Positions 54,619 to 63,807 of a DNA stretch of 64,000 nucleotides are shown in pieces. The stretch comes from Marinobacter maroccanus (GTDB taxonomy: Bacteria > Pseudomonadota > Gammaproteobacteria > Pseudomonadales > Oleiphilaceae): assembly GCF_002933275.1 (NCBI RefSeq), contig NZ_PSSX01000004.1:1-64000 (forward strand), read 5' to 3'. A model generated the notes under the pieces. The model was not told the DNA's origin. It worked only from the letters and a program-made list of their open reading frames with translations, and did no database searches. A program made the position numbers and the translations under genes. How positions within the stretch are numbered: the first letter of the stretch is position 1; the number at the start of each line of letters is the position of its first letter.

Positions 54619-57069
54619 TCAGGCGGGGTTGTGGTCAATCACTGTCTCCTTGTTGCGCGCAAACTCATCAAACGGGAAGTCATCGACCGTCAGCATCTCG
54701 AGTACCACGGTCTCATACTGGCGCATGAAATCGGCTTCTTCCTTGGTATAGATACCAGCCTTCAGGGCCGCTTCGAATCGCTCTTCCGGATGCAAGGCGG
54801 TCATCGGCAATTCACCCTTGGCGTAGGCCTTGGTCGCTTTCCGGTAAAGCTGCTCGGCCTTGTCGTAGTCCTTGAGCAGACCATTGTAGCGAGCCACCGG
54901 ATTCTCCACGGTGCCCTCGCCATCGGTGTGCCAGACGCTGGCTATCAGCTTGTTACGGATAGGCGTGTCGGTGGATATTGCACGAGCCAGTTTGCGCGCA
55001 AGGCCGTCCTGAGGGCTACCCCAACGGCGGCCGAGCGGCATGGTAATACCGCGCAGAACCAGCGCCACGGCGCGATTCGGCAGGTTCTGGAGAAATTCAT
55101 CCAGGGCTTCCTCAGTGCGATGCAGCAGCATGCCCAGACTGTACTCCATTACCTCCTTCTCACCCTCTACCGGCTGAGTCTCGTGCCAGTTCTTGAGCAC
55201 CATAGAAGCGAGATACAGGTTGGACAGCATATCCCCCAATCGTGCTGAGATCAGCTCCCGCATCTTCAGTTCGCTGCCGAGGGTGGTCATCGCCGCATCC
55301 GAGCACAGGCCAAAGGCCGCGCTGAAACGGGCGACAGCCTGGGCGTACTTGCGACTGGCGCTGTCAAACGGCACATCTGCCCGACCAAGACCCAGGGCCT
55401 GGGTAAACGCGCGGGCTGCATTGCCGAAAATCAGGCCGGCATGACCGAAGAAGGCATCATCAAACGCGTTGATATCATCGTTGTCCTTGGCCGCCAGCTC
55501 CTTGAGCACATAGGGATGACAGCGAATGGCGCCCTGACCGAAGATCATAAGGCTGCGGGTCATGATGTTGGCACCCTCAACGGTGATAGAGACAGCAGCA
55601 CCGCTGTAGCCAATGCCCAGATAGTTTCGCGGGCCAAGTGTCACGGTCTTGCCGCCATGGACATCCATTGCATCGGTCAATACACCGCGCTGGAACTCGG
55701 TAAGGTGGTATTTAAGGATCGCAGATGGCACTGCCGGCTTTTCGCCTTTATCAATCATGTTGGCGGTGTGGTTCACAGCCGCCTGAGAGATATAGGTCTT
55801 GGCGGCGATACGTGCCAGCGGCTCCTGCACACCTTCCATATCCGCAACCGGCGTATTGAACTGACGGCGGATACGGGTGAAACCGCCAGCGGTGCCGACA
55901 GCCGACGCAGCCGCCCCCGCTGCACCGGACGGCAAGGTGATGCAGCGACCTACCGACAGGCACTCAACCAGCATACGCCAGCCCTGACCGGCCATATCCA
56001 CACCACCGATGATGTAATCCAGCGGAATGAAGACATCTTTACCCTTGATCGGGCCATTCAGGAACGGGCTGCCAATCGGGCAATGACGACGACCGATTTC
56101 CATACCCTTGGTGTCCCTGGGGATCAGTGCGCAGGTAATACCGTAGTCTTCGGTTTCGCCAAGGATCCCGTCCGGATCAAACATACGGAAGGCGAGCCCG
56201 ACAACCGTGGCGATGGGCGCCAGAGTGATCCAGCGCTTCTCGAAGTTGAGCCGGATACCGACAACTTCCTTGCCATCGACTTTCTGTTTGCAAACGATAC
56301 CTGTGTCCGGAAGTGACGTCGCATCCGAACCAGCCCTTGGGCCTGTCAGACCAAAACACGGAATTTCGCGACCGTCAGCAAGCCTCGGCAGGTAGTGGTT
56401 TTTCTGTTCCTCGGTGCCATATTTTACAAGCAGCTCACCCGGACCGAGAGAATTTGGAACGCCCACAGACACCATCAGTGATTCGTTGGACGCCAGTTTT
56501 TGCAGAACTGCAGACTGCGCCTTGGCAGAGAATTCGAGACCGCCGTATTCCTTGGGAATGATCATTCCGAAGAAACCTTCCTTCTTGAGGAAGTCCCAGA
56601 GTTCTTTGGGCAAATCAGCCCGTTCAACCGCCACATCCCAGGTGTTGCACATGGAAATCGCCTGGACGCACTGGTTGTCGACGAAAGCCTGCTCTTCCTC
56701 AGTCAGGCCCGTGTTACGGTTAATCAGCAGATTGTGCCAGTCGGGCCGACCTGTAAACAGTTCACCGTCCCAGCCCACGGTCCCTGCCTCAAGGGCCACT
56801 TTTTCAGTATCCGAAACCTTGGGGGCGACTTTCTTGAACATCGCAAAGATGCGGGGAGTCAGCCAGCTCTGGCGGAAACCCGGAAGGCCGGCGGCTGCTG
56901 TGATTGCAGCACCAATAAAGAGCAACAGAGCCAGCCAGCCAGAGGCAAAGATGAGGGACAGCAGACCAGTTACCGCCATCACACCGATCGCGGAAGTTGC
57001 ACCTGACTCGCGCCGCATCACAATCAGCAAACCGGCCAGTGCTACTACAAACAGAATGAAAGTCATCAT
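54619..57069 (-). CDS. fadE: Acyl-CoA dehydrogenase FadE
   Basis: An 816-residue FadE, the same size as the E. coli enzyme (814). Two N-terminal hydrophobic segments (about 3-60) anchor it to the membrane. The dehydrogenase core has FGMIIPKEYGGLEFSAKAQS, CFGLTGPRAGSDATSLPDTG, and VHGGKTVTLGPRNYLGIGYSG. A C-terminal extension follows (about 600-816), ending near the membrane-associated tail. It catalyses the first step of beta-oxidation, oxidising acyl-CoA to trans-2-enoyl-CoA. ATGs at 57069 and 57066 are equivalent choices. No clear FadR or PsrA operator was seen upstream. Confidence 0.95.
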   Translation of the reverse strand: MMTFILFVVALAGLLIVMRRESGATSAIGVMAVTGLLSLIFASGWLALLLFIGAAITAAAGLPGFRQSWLTPRIFAMFKKVAPKVSDTEKVALEAGTVGWDGELFTGRPDWHNLLINRNTGLTEEEQAFVDNQCVQAISMCNTWDVAVERADLPKELWDFLKKEGFFGMIIPKEYGGLEFSAKAQSAVLQKLASNESLMVSVGVPNSLGPGELLVKYGTEEQKNHYLPRLADGREIPCFGLTGPRAGSDATSLPDTGIVCKQKVDGKEVVGIRLNFEKRWITLAPIATVVGLAFRMFDPDGILGETEDYGITCALIPRDTKGMEIGRRHCPIGSPFLNGPIKGKDVFIPLDYIIGGVDMAGQGWRMLVECLSVGRCITLPSGAAGAAASAVGTAGGFTRIRRQFNTPVADMEGVQEPLARIAAKTYISQAAVNHTANMIDKGEKPAVPSAILKYHLTEFQRGVLTDAMDVHGGKTVTLGPRNYLGIGYSGAAVSITVEGANIMTRSLMIFGQGAIRCHPYVLKELAAKDNDDINAFDDAFFGHAGLIFGNAARAFTQALGLGRADVPFDSASRKYAQAVARFSAAFGLCSDAAMTTLGSELKMRELISARLGDMLSNLYLASMVLKNWHETQPVEGEKEVMEYSLGMLLHRTEEALDEFLQNLPNRAVALVLRGITMPLGRRWGSPQDGLARKLARAISTDTPIRNKLIASVWHTDGEGTVENPVARYNGLLKDYDKAEQLYRKATKAYAKGELPMTALHPEERFEAALKAGIYTKEEADFMRQYETVVLEMLTVDDFPFDEFARNKETVIDHNPA

Positions 57070-57199
57070 AGGTTCTCTCTGTCATCCATGGTTCGGAAAA
57101 TTCGAAGACTACAATTCGTTACGTTTACGGTACCGCATCAGATGAGGGCTGACCAGCAAATGCCGCACAGTCAGCCAGTTACGGCCGTCAGACCCCAAT

Positions 57200-60061
57200 T
57201 TATGAGGTCACAATCACACGAATACCTTCCAGAGCCAGGCTGGCATGGCCTATGGCCTCTCTCGCCGCCGCGAACTGGTTCCGGAAAAAGTCGATTTCCT
57301 CATTGCGGATCGCCGGATTCACCTTTTGCAACGCTTCCAGTCTTCTGATCTCCGGCTCAAAACTGGCAGTGAGCTGCTCAAGTGCACCGGCTTTCAGGGG
57401 CTCCAGGTGAGGCTCGGACAACCGCTCAACGTGATCCACCATGGTTTCAACCTGGGGCCGGATCTGGGGCACGATGGCCTGGGCCGTGCGCCGGCGAATA
57501 TTCGAGCACATCTCGTTCAGGCGGTCGTGGGGCAACGCCCCCGAGAGTTCCTTGCCATTCACGTCCACCAACAGGCGCAACGGCGATACCGGCAGGTAGC
57601 GGGTCAGTTGCAGGGCTTCTGGCGCCGGGCAGTGCACGGTGAACAGGGCTTCCATCAGCAGCGTACCGGGAGGCAGGGCCTTTACGGAAAGGCTGGCAAG
57701 GGCGGCCTTGCCAAGACCGGAACTGGTGACCGAGTCCATCACCCCGGTGACCATCGGATGCTCCCAGCTCATGAAGGCCAGGTCTTCCCGCTCAAGAGCG
57801 TTTTGTCGGTCCCAGGTCACGGTGATCCCGTCTTCCGGCAACTCGGCCACATGACCGGCCTGGTATTGTTCGCCGGGCCGCAGAATGTCGGAGTGATCGG
57901 CATGGTCCTCGACATCCACACCGAGGATGTCAAAAGCTTCCATCATGTAATCGCGAACCCGGGCCTCGGCTTCTTCGTCCTCTATAGCTGCGATCAGATC
58001 CCCGGCTACCTCAGGGCGACAGGAATTCAGCTCGATCAGGGCATCGCGGCCATTTTGCAGCAGCGTTTTCAGGCGTTTTGCCTCGTTTTCAGAGGCTTTC
58101 ACCAGCTCGTCGGAGACACTGGCATCACCATCAATAGCCTGCTGCCACTGGGCCTGCACCGTTTCCTGAACCGCAACACCCACGGCGCAGCTTTCGGCGA
58201 AAGCGTTCAAACCTTCATGAAACCAGCGGAACTGCACCTCCTGGCTGGTATCACGCAGGTAGGGAACATGAATATCGATGGCTTCGGTCTGACCGATCCG
58301 GTCCAGCCGGCCGATGCGCTGCTCGAGCAGATCGGCATTGGCGGGTAGATCGAAGAGCACCAGGTGGTGGGCAAACTGGAAGTTACGGCCCTCGCTGCCA
58401 ATTTCAGAACAGATCAGTGCCTGGGCACCCTGCTCCGTGTCGGCAAAATAGGCGGCAGCCCGGTCTCGCTCGATCAGACTCAGGTGCTCATGGAAGGCGG
58501 CACTGCGGATGCCGGCCCGCAGTTGAAGATAATGCTCCAGGGCCATGGCGGTCTCAGCGCTGGCACAAATGACAACGACCTTTGCGGGACGCAGGCTGAC
58601 CAGCTTTTTCTCAAGCCACGCCACCCGCGGATCGTCGGCCAGCCACTGCTCCTCGGGGACCAGTTGCTCGGGGGTCAGCCCCTGAATACCTGAAGCCTGG
58701 CCTTCGTACATGGCCGGGCACGGCAAAGGTTCCGGGTTGGGACGGCGCTCGGGGAATCCCTGGATCGCCGCCCGGGTGTTCCGGAACAGCACCCGCCCGG
58801 TGCCATGTCGATCCAGCAAGGCATCGATAACCGATTGCCGCGGGTTATCTCCGGCCAGTAGCTGATCCAGCTCTTCGCCAAGCCAGTCCTGTAGCAATTT
58901 CTGGTCTTCGGTGCTGATTTCAGATTCTTCGTCCAGAAGGCGACGGACAACAGCGTTAATCGTCTCGTACTGCTCTTCCTCTTTCCGGAAGGCTTCCAGA
59001 TCATGGAAACGGGCCGGATCGAGCAGCCGCAACCGCGCGAAGTGGCTGGCAACACCCACCTGCTCCGGCGTCGCCGTCAACAACAGCAGACCCCGGCTGA
59101 TCGCCGACAATTCCTCAACGATCTGGTATTCCGGACTGACTTCTTCCGGGCTCCAGGCCAGATGGTGGGCCTCGTCTACAATCATCAGGTCCCATTCGGC
59201 CTTCAGGGCATCGTCCCGCGCCTTCTGGCTTTTCTTCAGGAAATCGAGACTGCAGAGCACCAGCTGCTCGCTCTCAAAGGGATTGACCGCATCCTCGTCG
59301 CCAAAAATGTGGTTAACCAGGGCATCAACGTCGCTTTCCTGCTCTTTCAGGGCATCGTAGCGACCCTGATCCACGATCGAGAAACGCAGATTGAAACGCC
59401 GAAGCATTTCCACCAGCCATTGATGGGTGAGGGAATCCGGCACCACTATAAGAGCGCGCTTTGCACGCCCTGTGTGCAGCTGATAGTGCAGGATCAACCC
59501 TGCTTCAATGGTTTTGCCGAGGCCGACCTCATCGGCCAAGAGCACCCGTGGCGCATGACGCCGGGCAACCTCATGGGCAATGTAGATCTGGTGCGGCAGG
59601 TGTTGGGTGCGGGCGCCGATCAGGCCCTGGGCGGGGGACGCCCGCAGGCGATTCATGTGCTGAAGCGTGGCATACCTCAGCCGAAAGGCGCCGTTGCGAT
59701 CGAACTGGCCCGCGAACAGCCGCTGGTGCGGCGCTGAAAAATTCACAGAGCCTGCGAGCTTTACCTCGGAGATTTCATGCAGGTCGGTACCATCGTCTCC
59801 GTGGTACATGAGTACACCACCGATGTCCTCGACCGCGCGAACGATGTACCGCTCGCCGTCAAAGGCCTCAATCTCCTCGCCCAGCTGGTAGATGATGCGG
59901 GACAGAGGTGCGTTATCAATCGCGTAAGTGCGTTCCTCATCGGCGGCAGGAAAACCGAGGGTTACCCGGCGACCGGAGATATCCGTGACAATTCCGAGCC
60001 CCAGGCCGGTATCACTGTGGCTGACCCAACGCTGACCAATAACAAATTCCGATGTATCCAA
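57200..60061 (-). CDS. rapA: RNA polymerase-associated protein RapA (SWI2/SNF2 ATPase)
   Basis: A 953-residue RapA (E. coli, 968). The N-terminal tudor-like domains start at FVIGQRWVSHSDTGLGLGIV. Walker A is ADEVGLGKTIEAGLIL (about 175-190), the DEAH box is IVDEAHHLAW, and the helicase C domain holds ICSEIGSEGRNFQFAHHLVLFD and LEQRIGRLDRIGQ. It recycles RNA polymerase from post-termination complexes. The start is TTG at 60061 with GGAGG 4 bases upstream, matching the short N-terminus of homologues; longer in-frame starts lack support. The cysZ stop is 16 bases upstream, so the two form an operon. Confidence 0.95.
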   Translation of the reverse strand: MDTSEFVIGQRWVSHSDTGLGLGIVTDISGRRVTLGFPAADEERTYAIDNAPLSRIIYQLGEEIEAFDGERYIVRAVEDIGGVLMYHGDDGTDLHEISEVKLAGSVNFSAPHQRLFAGQFDRNGAFRLRYATLQHMNRLRASPAQGLIGARTQHLPHQIYIAHEVARRHAPRVLLADEVGLGKTIEAGLILHYQLHTGRAKRALIVVPDSLTHQWLVEMLRRFNLRFSIVDQGRYDALKEQESDVDALVNHIFGDEDAVNPFESEQLVLCSLDFLKKSQKARDDALKAEWDLMIVDEAHHLAWSPEEVSPEYQIVEELSAISRGLLLLTATPEQVGVASHFARLRLLDPARFHDLEAFRKEEEQYETINAVVRRLLDEESEISTEDQKLLQDWLGEELDQLLAGDNPRQSVIDALLDRHGTGRVLFRNTRAAIQGFPERRPNPEPLPCPAMYEGQASGIQGLTPEQLVPEEQWLADDPRVAWLEKKLVSLRPAKVVVICASAETAMALEHYLQLRAGIRSAAFHEHLSLIERDRAAAYFADTEQGAQALICSEIGSEGRNFQFAHHLVLFDLPANADLLEQRIGRLDRIGQTEAIDIHVPYLRDTSQEVQFRWFHEGLNAFAESCAVGVAVQETVQAQWQQAIDGDASVSDELVKASENEAKRLKTLLQNGRDALIELNSCRPEVAGDLIAAIEDEEAEARVRDYMMEAFDILGVDVEDHADHSDILRPGEQYQAGHVAELPEDGITVTWDRQNALEREDLAFMSWEHPMVTGVMDSVTSSGLGKAALASLSVKALPPGTLLMEALFTVHCPAPEALQLTRYLPVSPLRLLVDVNGKELSGALPHDRLNEMCSNIRRRTAQAIVPQIRPQVETMVDHVERLSEPHLEPLKAGALEQLTASFEPEIRRLEALQKVNPAIRNEEIDFFRNQFAAAREAIGHASLALEGIRVIVTS

Positions 60062-60077
60062 GAAACCTCCAGACCAA

Positions 60078-60827
60078 TTAAGTTCTTGTGGCGCCGTTCT
60101 CACGCACCCAGTAAGCCGTTGCCCCGCACACCGCCGCCGGCACCACAAACAGGTTCAGTACCGGCACCATGGCGGCCAATGCCACCGGTAAGCCGAACCC
60201 GAAGGCAGACAACCGCGTGTCGCCCAGCAAACGCCGCAAGGCAGGGAAGCTGACCTTATGGTTGTCTGCGGGATAATCCACGTATTGCAGGGCCATCATC
60301 CAGCTGTTGAAAAGAAACCACAGAACGGCTGCAGCCAGGTTAACAACCGGGATCAGGCCGATGATAAGCAGACCGATGGCGCGGGGCAGGTAATACAGAA
60401 TCTTCTGAACCTCACGCCAGAGTGCGCGGGGAATGTCCTTGATAATGGAGGCCCAGCTGTCGTCGGTGTTCACCTCCTGACCGGTCAGATGTTTTTCCGT
60501 CAGCTCGGCAAGGTAGCCGTAAAACGGGGAGCCAATCAGGTTGGCGACGATCACGAAGCCATAGGCCAACATCAGCACGATGACCGCGCCGTAGAGAATC
60601 CAGAACAGCCAGTCCAGTGCCTGGAGCCAGGCCCAGTCCGGCAGCCACGCCATGGCGGCGGCAATCAGGCCGGCAAAAAGCTCTCCCATGAAAAAGAACA
60701 GCAAGCCGAAGAGCAGAATATTGATAATCAGGGGAATAATGACAAACAGCCGCAGGCCGGGCTGACGAATCAGGCGGAAACCTTCACCCAGATAGCCCAG
60801 TCCACGAAAAAAATTACCCTTGAGCAT
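60078..60827 (-). CDS. cysZ: Sulfate transporter CysZ
   Basis: A 249-residue membrane protein (E. coli CysZ, 253) with four long and two shorter hydrophobic segments. NFFRGLGYLGEGFRLIRQPGLRLFVIIPLIIN is the conserved N-terminal helix. SPFYGYLAELTEKHLTGQEV and YVDYPADNHKVSFPALRRLL are family regions. It mediates proton-linked sulfate uptake for cysteine synthesis. The ATG at 60827 is the family start; an upstream in-frame extension to 60869 is unlikely. It precedes rapA in a probable operon and diverges from the VanZ-like gene. Confidence 0.92.
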   Translation of the reverse strand: MLKGNFFRGLGYLGEGFRLIRQPGLRLFVIIPLIINILLFGLLFFFMGELFAGLIAAAMAWLPDWAWLQALDWLFWILYGAVIVLMLAYGFVIVANLIGSPFYGYLAELTEKHLTGQEVNTDDSWASIIKDIPRALWREVQKILYYLPRAIGLLIIGLIPVVNLAAAVLWFLFNSWMMALQYVDYPADNHKVSFPALRRLLGDTRLSAFGFGLPVALAAMVPVLNLFVVPAAVCGATAYWVRENGATRT

Positions 60828-60924
60828 CGCTGGCAGGACCTCCGCTTCAATGACAATGACGGGGCGCAAAGCATATCATGTTGACAACATTCCCACAGCC
60901 CGAGAACGCTCAGTGACTTCCCCG

Positions 60925-61329
60925 ATGGATACTTTGAAACAACAAATGACCAGCCTGTTGCAATACCGCCCCCTCTGGCGGGCAGCTTTTGTGGTTTCCG
61001 TGTTGGCCATCGGGTTTCTTGCGACAACGGACAATCCTTACCCCGTTCCCTCATCCTCAAGTGACAAGGTTAACCATCTGATCGCGTTCCTTGAGCTCAC
61101 CATACTGACTCGCCTGGCCTGGCCGGAACTTCGAGCGATCTGGTTTGCACCGGCACTGCTGGGCTTTGGCCTCGGGATCGAACTCATCCAGGCAAACCTG
61201 CCCTACCGGGAATTTTCCCTGGCAGATCTGGCTGCAGACGGCGCGGGCATCGCTATCGGCCTCCTTCCCTGGCCCGGCATTCACAAAGCCAGAAAACCGG
61301 ATTTGCGAAATTCGCCAGGATCTCTGTGA
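60925..61329 (+). CDS. VanZ-like membrane protein
   Basis: A 134-residue protein with four hydrophobic segments. SDKVNHLIAFLELTILTRL and LGFGLGIELIQANLPYREFSLADLAADGAGIAIG carry the DKxxHxxAFxxL and GxxxExxQ...R..DxxDxxxNxxG patterns of VanZ-like proteins. The family includes teicoplanin-resistance VanZ, but most members have no known role. The start at 60925 is a choice among ATG 60925, GTG 60913 and ATG 60946, with no strong ribosome-binding site. Its stop codon lies inside the GacA-box-like palindrome of the downstream sRNA. Confidence 0.78.
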   Translation: MDTLKQQMTSLLQYRPLWRAAFVVSVLAIGFLATTDNPYPVPSSSSDKVNHLIAFLELTILTRLAWPELRAIWFAPALLGFGLGIELIQANLPYREFSLADLAADGAGIAIGLLPWPGIHKARKPDLRNSPGSL

Positions 61330-61342
61330 GATATATCTTACA
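61325..61342 (+). promoter_or_regulatory. GacA-box-like upstream activating site
   Basis: TGTGAG-ATATAT-CTTACA differs by one base from the TGTAAG-N6-CTTACA palindrome bound by GacA/UvrY. Its centre is about 178 bases upstream of the predicted sRNA start, the same long distance known for csrB and rsmZ promoters. It overlaps the stop codon of the VanZ-like gene. The 150 bases between site and promoter hold no gene; I see nothing else in them. Confidence 0.7.
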
Positions 61343-61511
61343 AAGACGTGAGATCTTGCGGTGAAATCGCGTGCGCAGTGGTGCGAAGGCGTCCTTAGAC
61401 GAAACCTAACTGACTGATAAACATACTTTATTGGATAAGCCCGCACTGACCTCAACTGGGACGCGTGCATAGTTCACACGTTTGTCAAAATCCAATTGGT
61501 ATAGTGTTTAC

Positions 61512-61744
61512 ATCAAGGATGACAGGGAAATGGACGACGCACTGGATGCACCCCGGCACGGATTGCAGGGAGAGGCAAGGACACATGGACGCCTCGCTTA
61601 AGGGATAACTATTCGGATAGCCGGCTCGGATGCCGGCACCACGGAGTGGCTCAAGGATCTCGCAACATGGCTGTTGCCCAATGCGCAAGGATGCGCCGAC
61701 CTGTTCCGAGAAAGGGTAACCGCATGGTTGCCCTTTATTTTTTT
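61512..61744 (+). ncRNA. CsrB/RsmZ-family regulatory sRNA
   Basis: The gene-free stretch contains 14 GGA motifs between 61516 and 61691, many as AGGA or GGGA and several in hairpin loops such as GCCGGC-TCGGAT-GCCGGC. This is the hallmark of sRNAs that sequester CsrA/RsmA. TATAGT at 61500-61505 gives a -10, with no good -35, as expected for a GacA-activated promoter. A rho-independent terminator closes it, giving about 233 nt. The start is estimated to within a few bases. It should titrate CsrA/RsmA and so link the GacS/GacA system to motility, biofilm and carbon storage control. No csrA gene is in the window. Confidence 0.85.
61713..61744 (+). terminator. Rho-independent terminator of the CsrB/RsmZ-like sRNA
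   Basis: AGGGTAACC (61713-61721) pairs with GGTTGCCCT (61726-61734) around a GCAT loop, with one G:T pair, followed by TTATTTTTTT. It overlaps the last codons of the convergent methyltransferase gene. Confidence 0.88.
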
Positions 61745-62430
61745 ACGTCCACCATTTCTGCCTCAGCCTCCCCGCTGGTCACTCCGGCCAGATAGATGCG
61801 CACCTTATTGAACTCCTCGAATTCATTCAGATCCGGCCAGGTCCGGGCCTCAATCGTTGTCTGCCTCTGATAGGCGCTGTCGCCCAACACCTTCATCCTG
61901 GAATCGGCAAGCAAAACCCTGGGGGCCGCCTGCCGAAACACCTTGAGCAACGGCCGGTTCTCGGGGTCATAGAGCACATCTGCCGCTGTCACCACATCCA
62001 GATCCTTCGGGCGATCTGCCCAGTCACGGCAAAGGCCAACGGAAACGCCATTGAGAGCCGCGTTGGCACTGGCTGCATCCAGCGCTGCCGGATCAATATC
62101 GCAGGCGATGGCTTCCCTTGCTCCGGCCATCGCCGCAGCCACGGCCACTATTCCGGATCCGGAACCGAAATCCAGGACCCGCTTGCCCTCAACCCACCAG
62201 GGGTTGTCCAGAATCCAGCTGGCGAGCACCTGGCCGCTGGCCCAGCAGAACGACCAGTAGGCAGGTTCGGCAACCACCGCCTGGGCTTCTTCATGGGACA
62301 ATGGCCCTTCAAGAACCGTCGGATCAAAGAGATACAGGGCGATTCGCTCACAGCCGGCGGGGCGGGACACAGCCACCCGGCCCCGGGCTAGGGTTTTGCG
62401 CAGGTGCTGATTCAGACAGTCTGCTGACAT
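61735..62430 (-). CDS. SAM-dependent methyltransferase (ETFB-lysine/PrmA-like)
   Basis: A 231-residue class I methyltransferase. The SAM loop is RVLDFGSGSGIVAVAAAMAG (about 84-103), followed by AIACDIDPAALDAASANAALNG and DVVTAADVLYDPE, with the acidic post-motif. The WASGQVLASWIL segment before motif I and overall length resemble ETFB lysine methyltransferase and PrmA-like protein methyltransferases. The substrate is unknown. The ATG at 62430 has GAGGT 10 bases upstream; a longer in-frame start at 62583 would overlap the divergent mnmH start and is rejected. The stop lies in the sRNA terminator. Confidence 0.85.
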   Translation of the reverse strand: MSADCLNQHLRKTLARGRVAVSRPAGCERIALYLFDPTVLEGPLSHEEAQAVVAEPAYWSFCWASGQVLASWILDNPWWVEGKRVLDFGSGSGIVAVAAAMAGAREAIACDIDPAALDAASANAALNGVSVGLCRDWADRPKDLDVVTAADVLYDPENRPLLKVFRQAAPRVLLADSRMKVLGDSAYQRQTTIEARTWPDLNEFEEFNKVRIYLAGVTSGEAEAEMVDVKK

Positions 62431-62563
62431 GGGGTATCCAACCTCGGATTTAACGAAGGCGTTATTGTACCCATGACCCTGGCGGGAAACAGGCCGCCAC
62501 AAGCAGAAAACAGCCATTTCCGCTATACTGCCGCCTCCATCTGACAACTGGTTTACCGCTGAA

Positions 62564-63667
62564 ATGGCAAGCAGACCCGACACCGACGACTACCTTTCCC
62601 TGTTCCTGAACGACGTGCCACTGATGGACGTGCGGGCACCGGTGGAGTTCAGTCGTGGCAGTTTTCCGAACACCGAAAACGCACCGCTGATGAACGATGA
62701 TGAGCGCCACCGGGTCGGCATCTGTTACAAGGAAAAAGGCCAGGACAAGGCCATTGAGCTGGGCCATCAGCTGGTATCCGGCGACATCAAGGCCCAGCGG
62801 ATTGAAGAGTGGAAGCGCTTTGTTGCCCGCCATCCCGAGGGTTATCTGTTCTGCTTTCGGGGCGGCTTGCGTTCCCGGCTCACCCAACAGTGGATCCAGG
62901 AGGCCGGCATAGACTATCCGCTGGTCAAAGGCGGCTACAAGGCGCTGCGCCGGTTTCTGATCGACAGTTTGGAAGCGCAGATTGAATCCGGCGAATTTCG
63001 TATTCTCAGCGGTCGCACCGGTACCGGCAAAACGCGGGTTCTGAAAGAGCTACCGAATCCGGTGGATCTTGAAGGCCTTGCCAACCACCGGGGCTCGAGT
63101 TTCGGGCGTCAGGTGACACCTCAACCTTCGCAGATCGATTTTGAGAACCGGCTGGCCGTGGCCATGCTCAAGGCTCATCATCACACCGGCGGCCCCATCT
63201 ACCTGGAAGATGAAAGTCGCCTGGTGGGGCGCTGCGCCCTGCCCGAATCGCTCAAGGATCGCATGGCCGGGTCGCCGTTGCTGATTCTTGAGCAACCCAT
63301 GGAAGAACGCGTTGCCATCATCCGGGAAGACTATGTTGAAGGCATGTTCGCGGATTACGTGAACCGCGACGGGGCCGAAGCGGGCTGGCTGAATTTCCGG
63401 GACTACCTGTTGAGTGCCATTGATCGCATTCGCAAGCGCCTGGGCGGTGAGCGTCACAAGCAGCTGCGCGGTCTGATGGAAGAGGCGCTTGTGCAGCAGG
63501 AAACCACCGGACAGACTGGCGCACATCACGCCTGGATTCAGGCGCTGCTCCAGGACTATTACGACCCCATGTATGACTACCAACTGAGCCAGAAAGAGGG
63601 CCGGATTCTTGTCCGCGGAGGCCCACAGACCATTCTCGATTGGGCCAGTGAACGCTCAATTGCGTAG
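62564..63667 (+). CDS. mnmH: tRNA 2-selenouridine/geranyl-2-thiouridine synthase MnmH (SelU)
   Basis: A 367-residue MnmH with an N-terminal rhodanese domain (about 10-135) holding the catalytic Cys97 in LFCFRGGLRSRLTQQWI, the same position as in E. coli YbbB. A P-loop domain follows with SGRTGTGKTRVL (about 148-159) and HRGSSFGRQVTPQPSQIDFENRL. It replaces sulfur by selenium at the wobble 2-thiouridine of tRNAs through a geranylated intermediate. The partner selD is not in the window. It diverges from the methyltransferase across 133 bases. Confidence 0.94.
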   Translation: MASRPDTDDYLSLFLNDVPLMDVRAPVEFSRGSFPNTENAPLMNDDERHRVGICYKEKGQDKAIELGHQLVSGDIKAQRIEEWKRFVARHPEGYLFCFRGGLRSRLTQQWIQEAGIDYPLVKGGYKALRRFLIDSLEAQIESGEFRILSGRTGTGKTRVLKELPNPVDLEGLANHRGSSFGRQVTPQPSQIDFENRLAVAMLKAHHHTGGPIYLEDESRLVGRCALPESLKDRMAGSPLLILEQPMEERVAIIREDYVEGMFADYVNRDGAEAGWLNFRDYLLSAIDRIRKRLGGERHKQLRGLMEEALVQQETTGQTGAHHAWIQALLQDYYDPMYDYQLSQKEGRILVRGGPQTILDWASERSIA

Positions 63668-63807
63668 CAACTGACTGAATATTTGGCCTGCGATACACAT
63701 CCCTGACATTTGTCTGCTATATACAGATGTAGACGAATCAGGTTGTTGCAGGATTTTGTCCGTTAATCCGACACTTATGAAAAATACCAACGAACAAGGA
63801 GTCCTTT

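Noticed and set aside
61482..61487. TTGTCA as the -35 of the sRNA promoter
   Set aside because: It lies only 12 bases from the TATAGT -10, too close for sigma-70 recognition.
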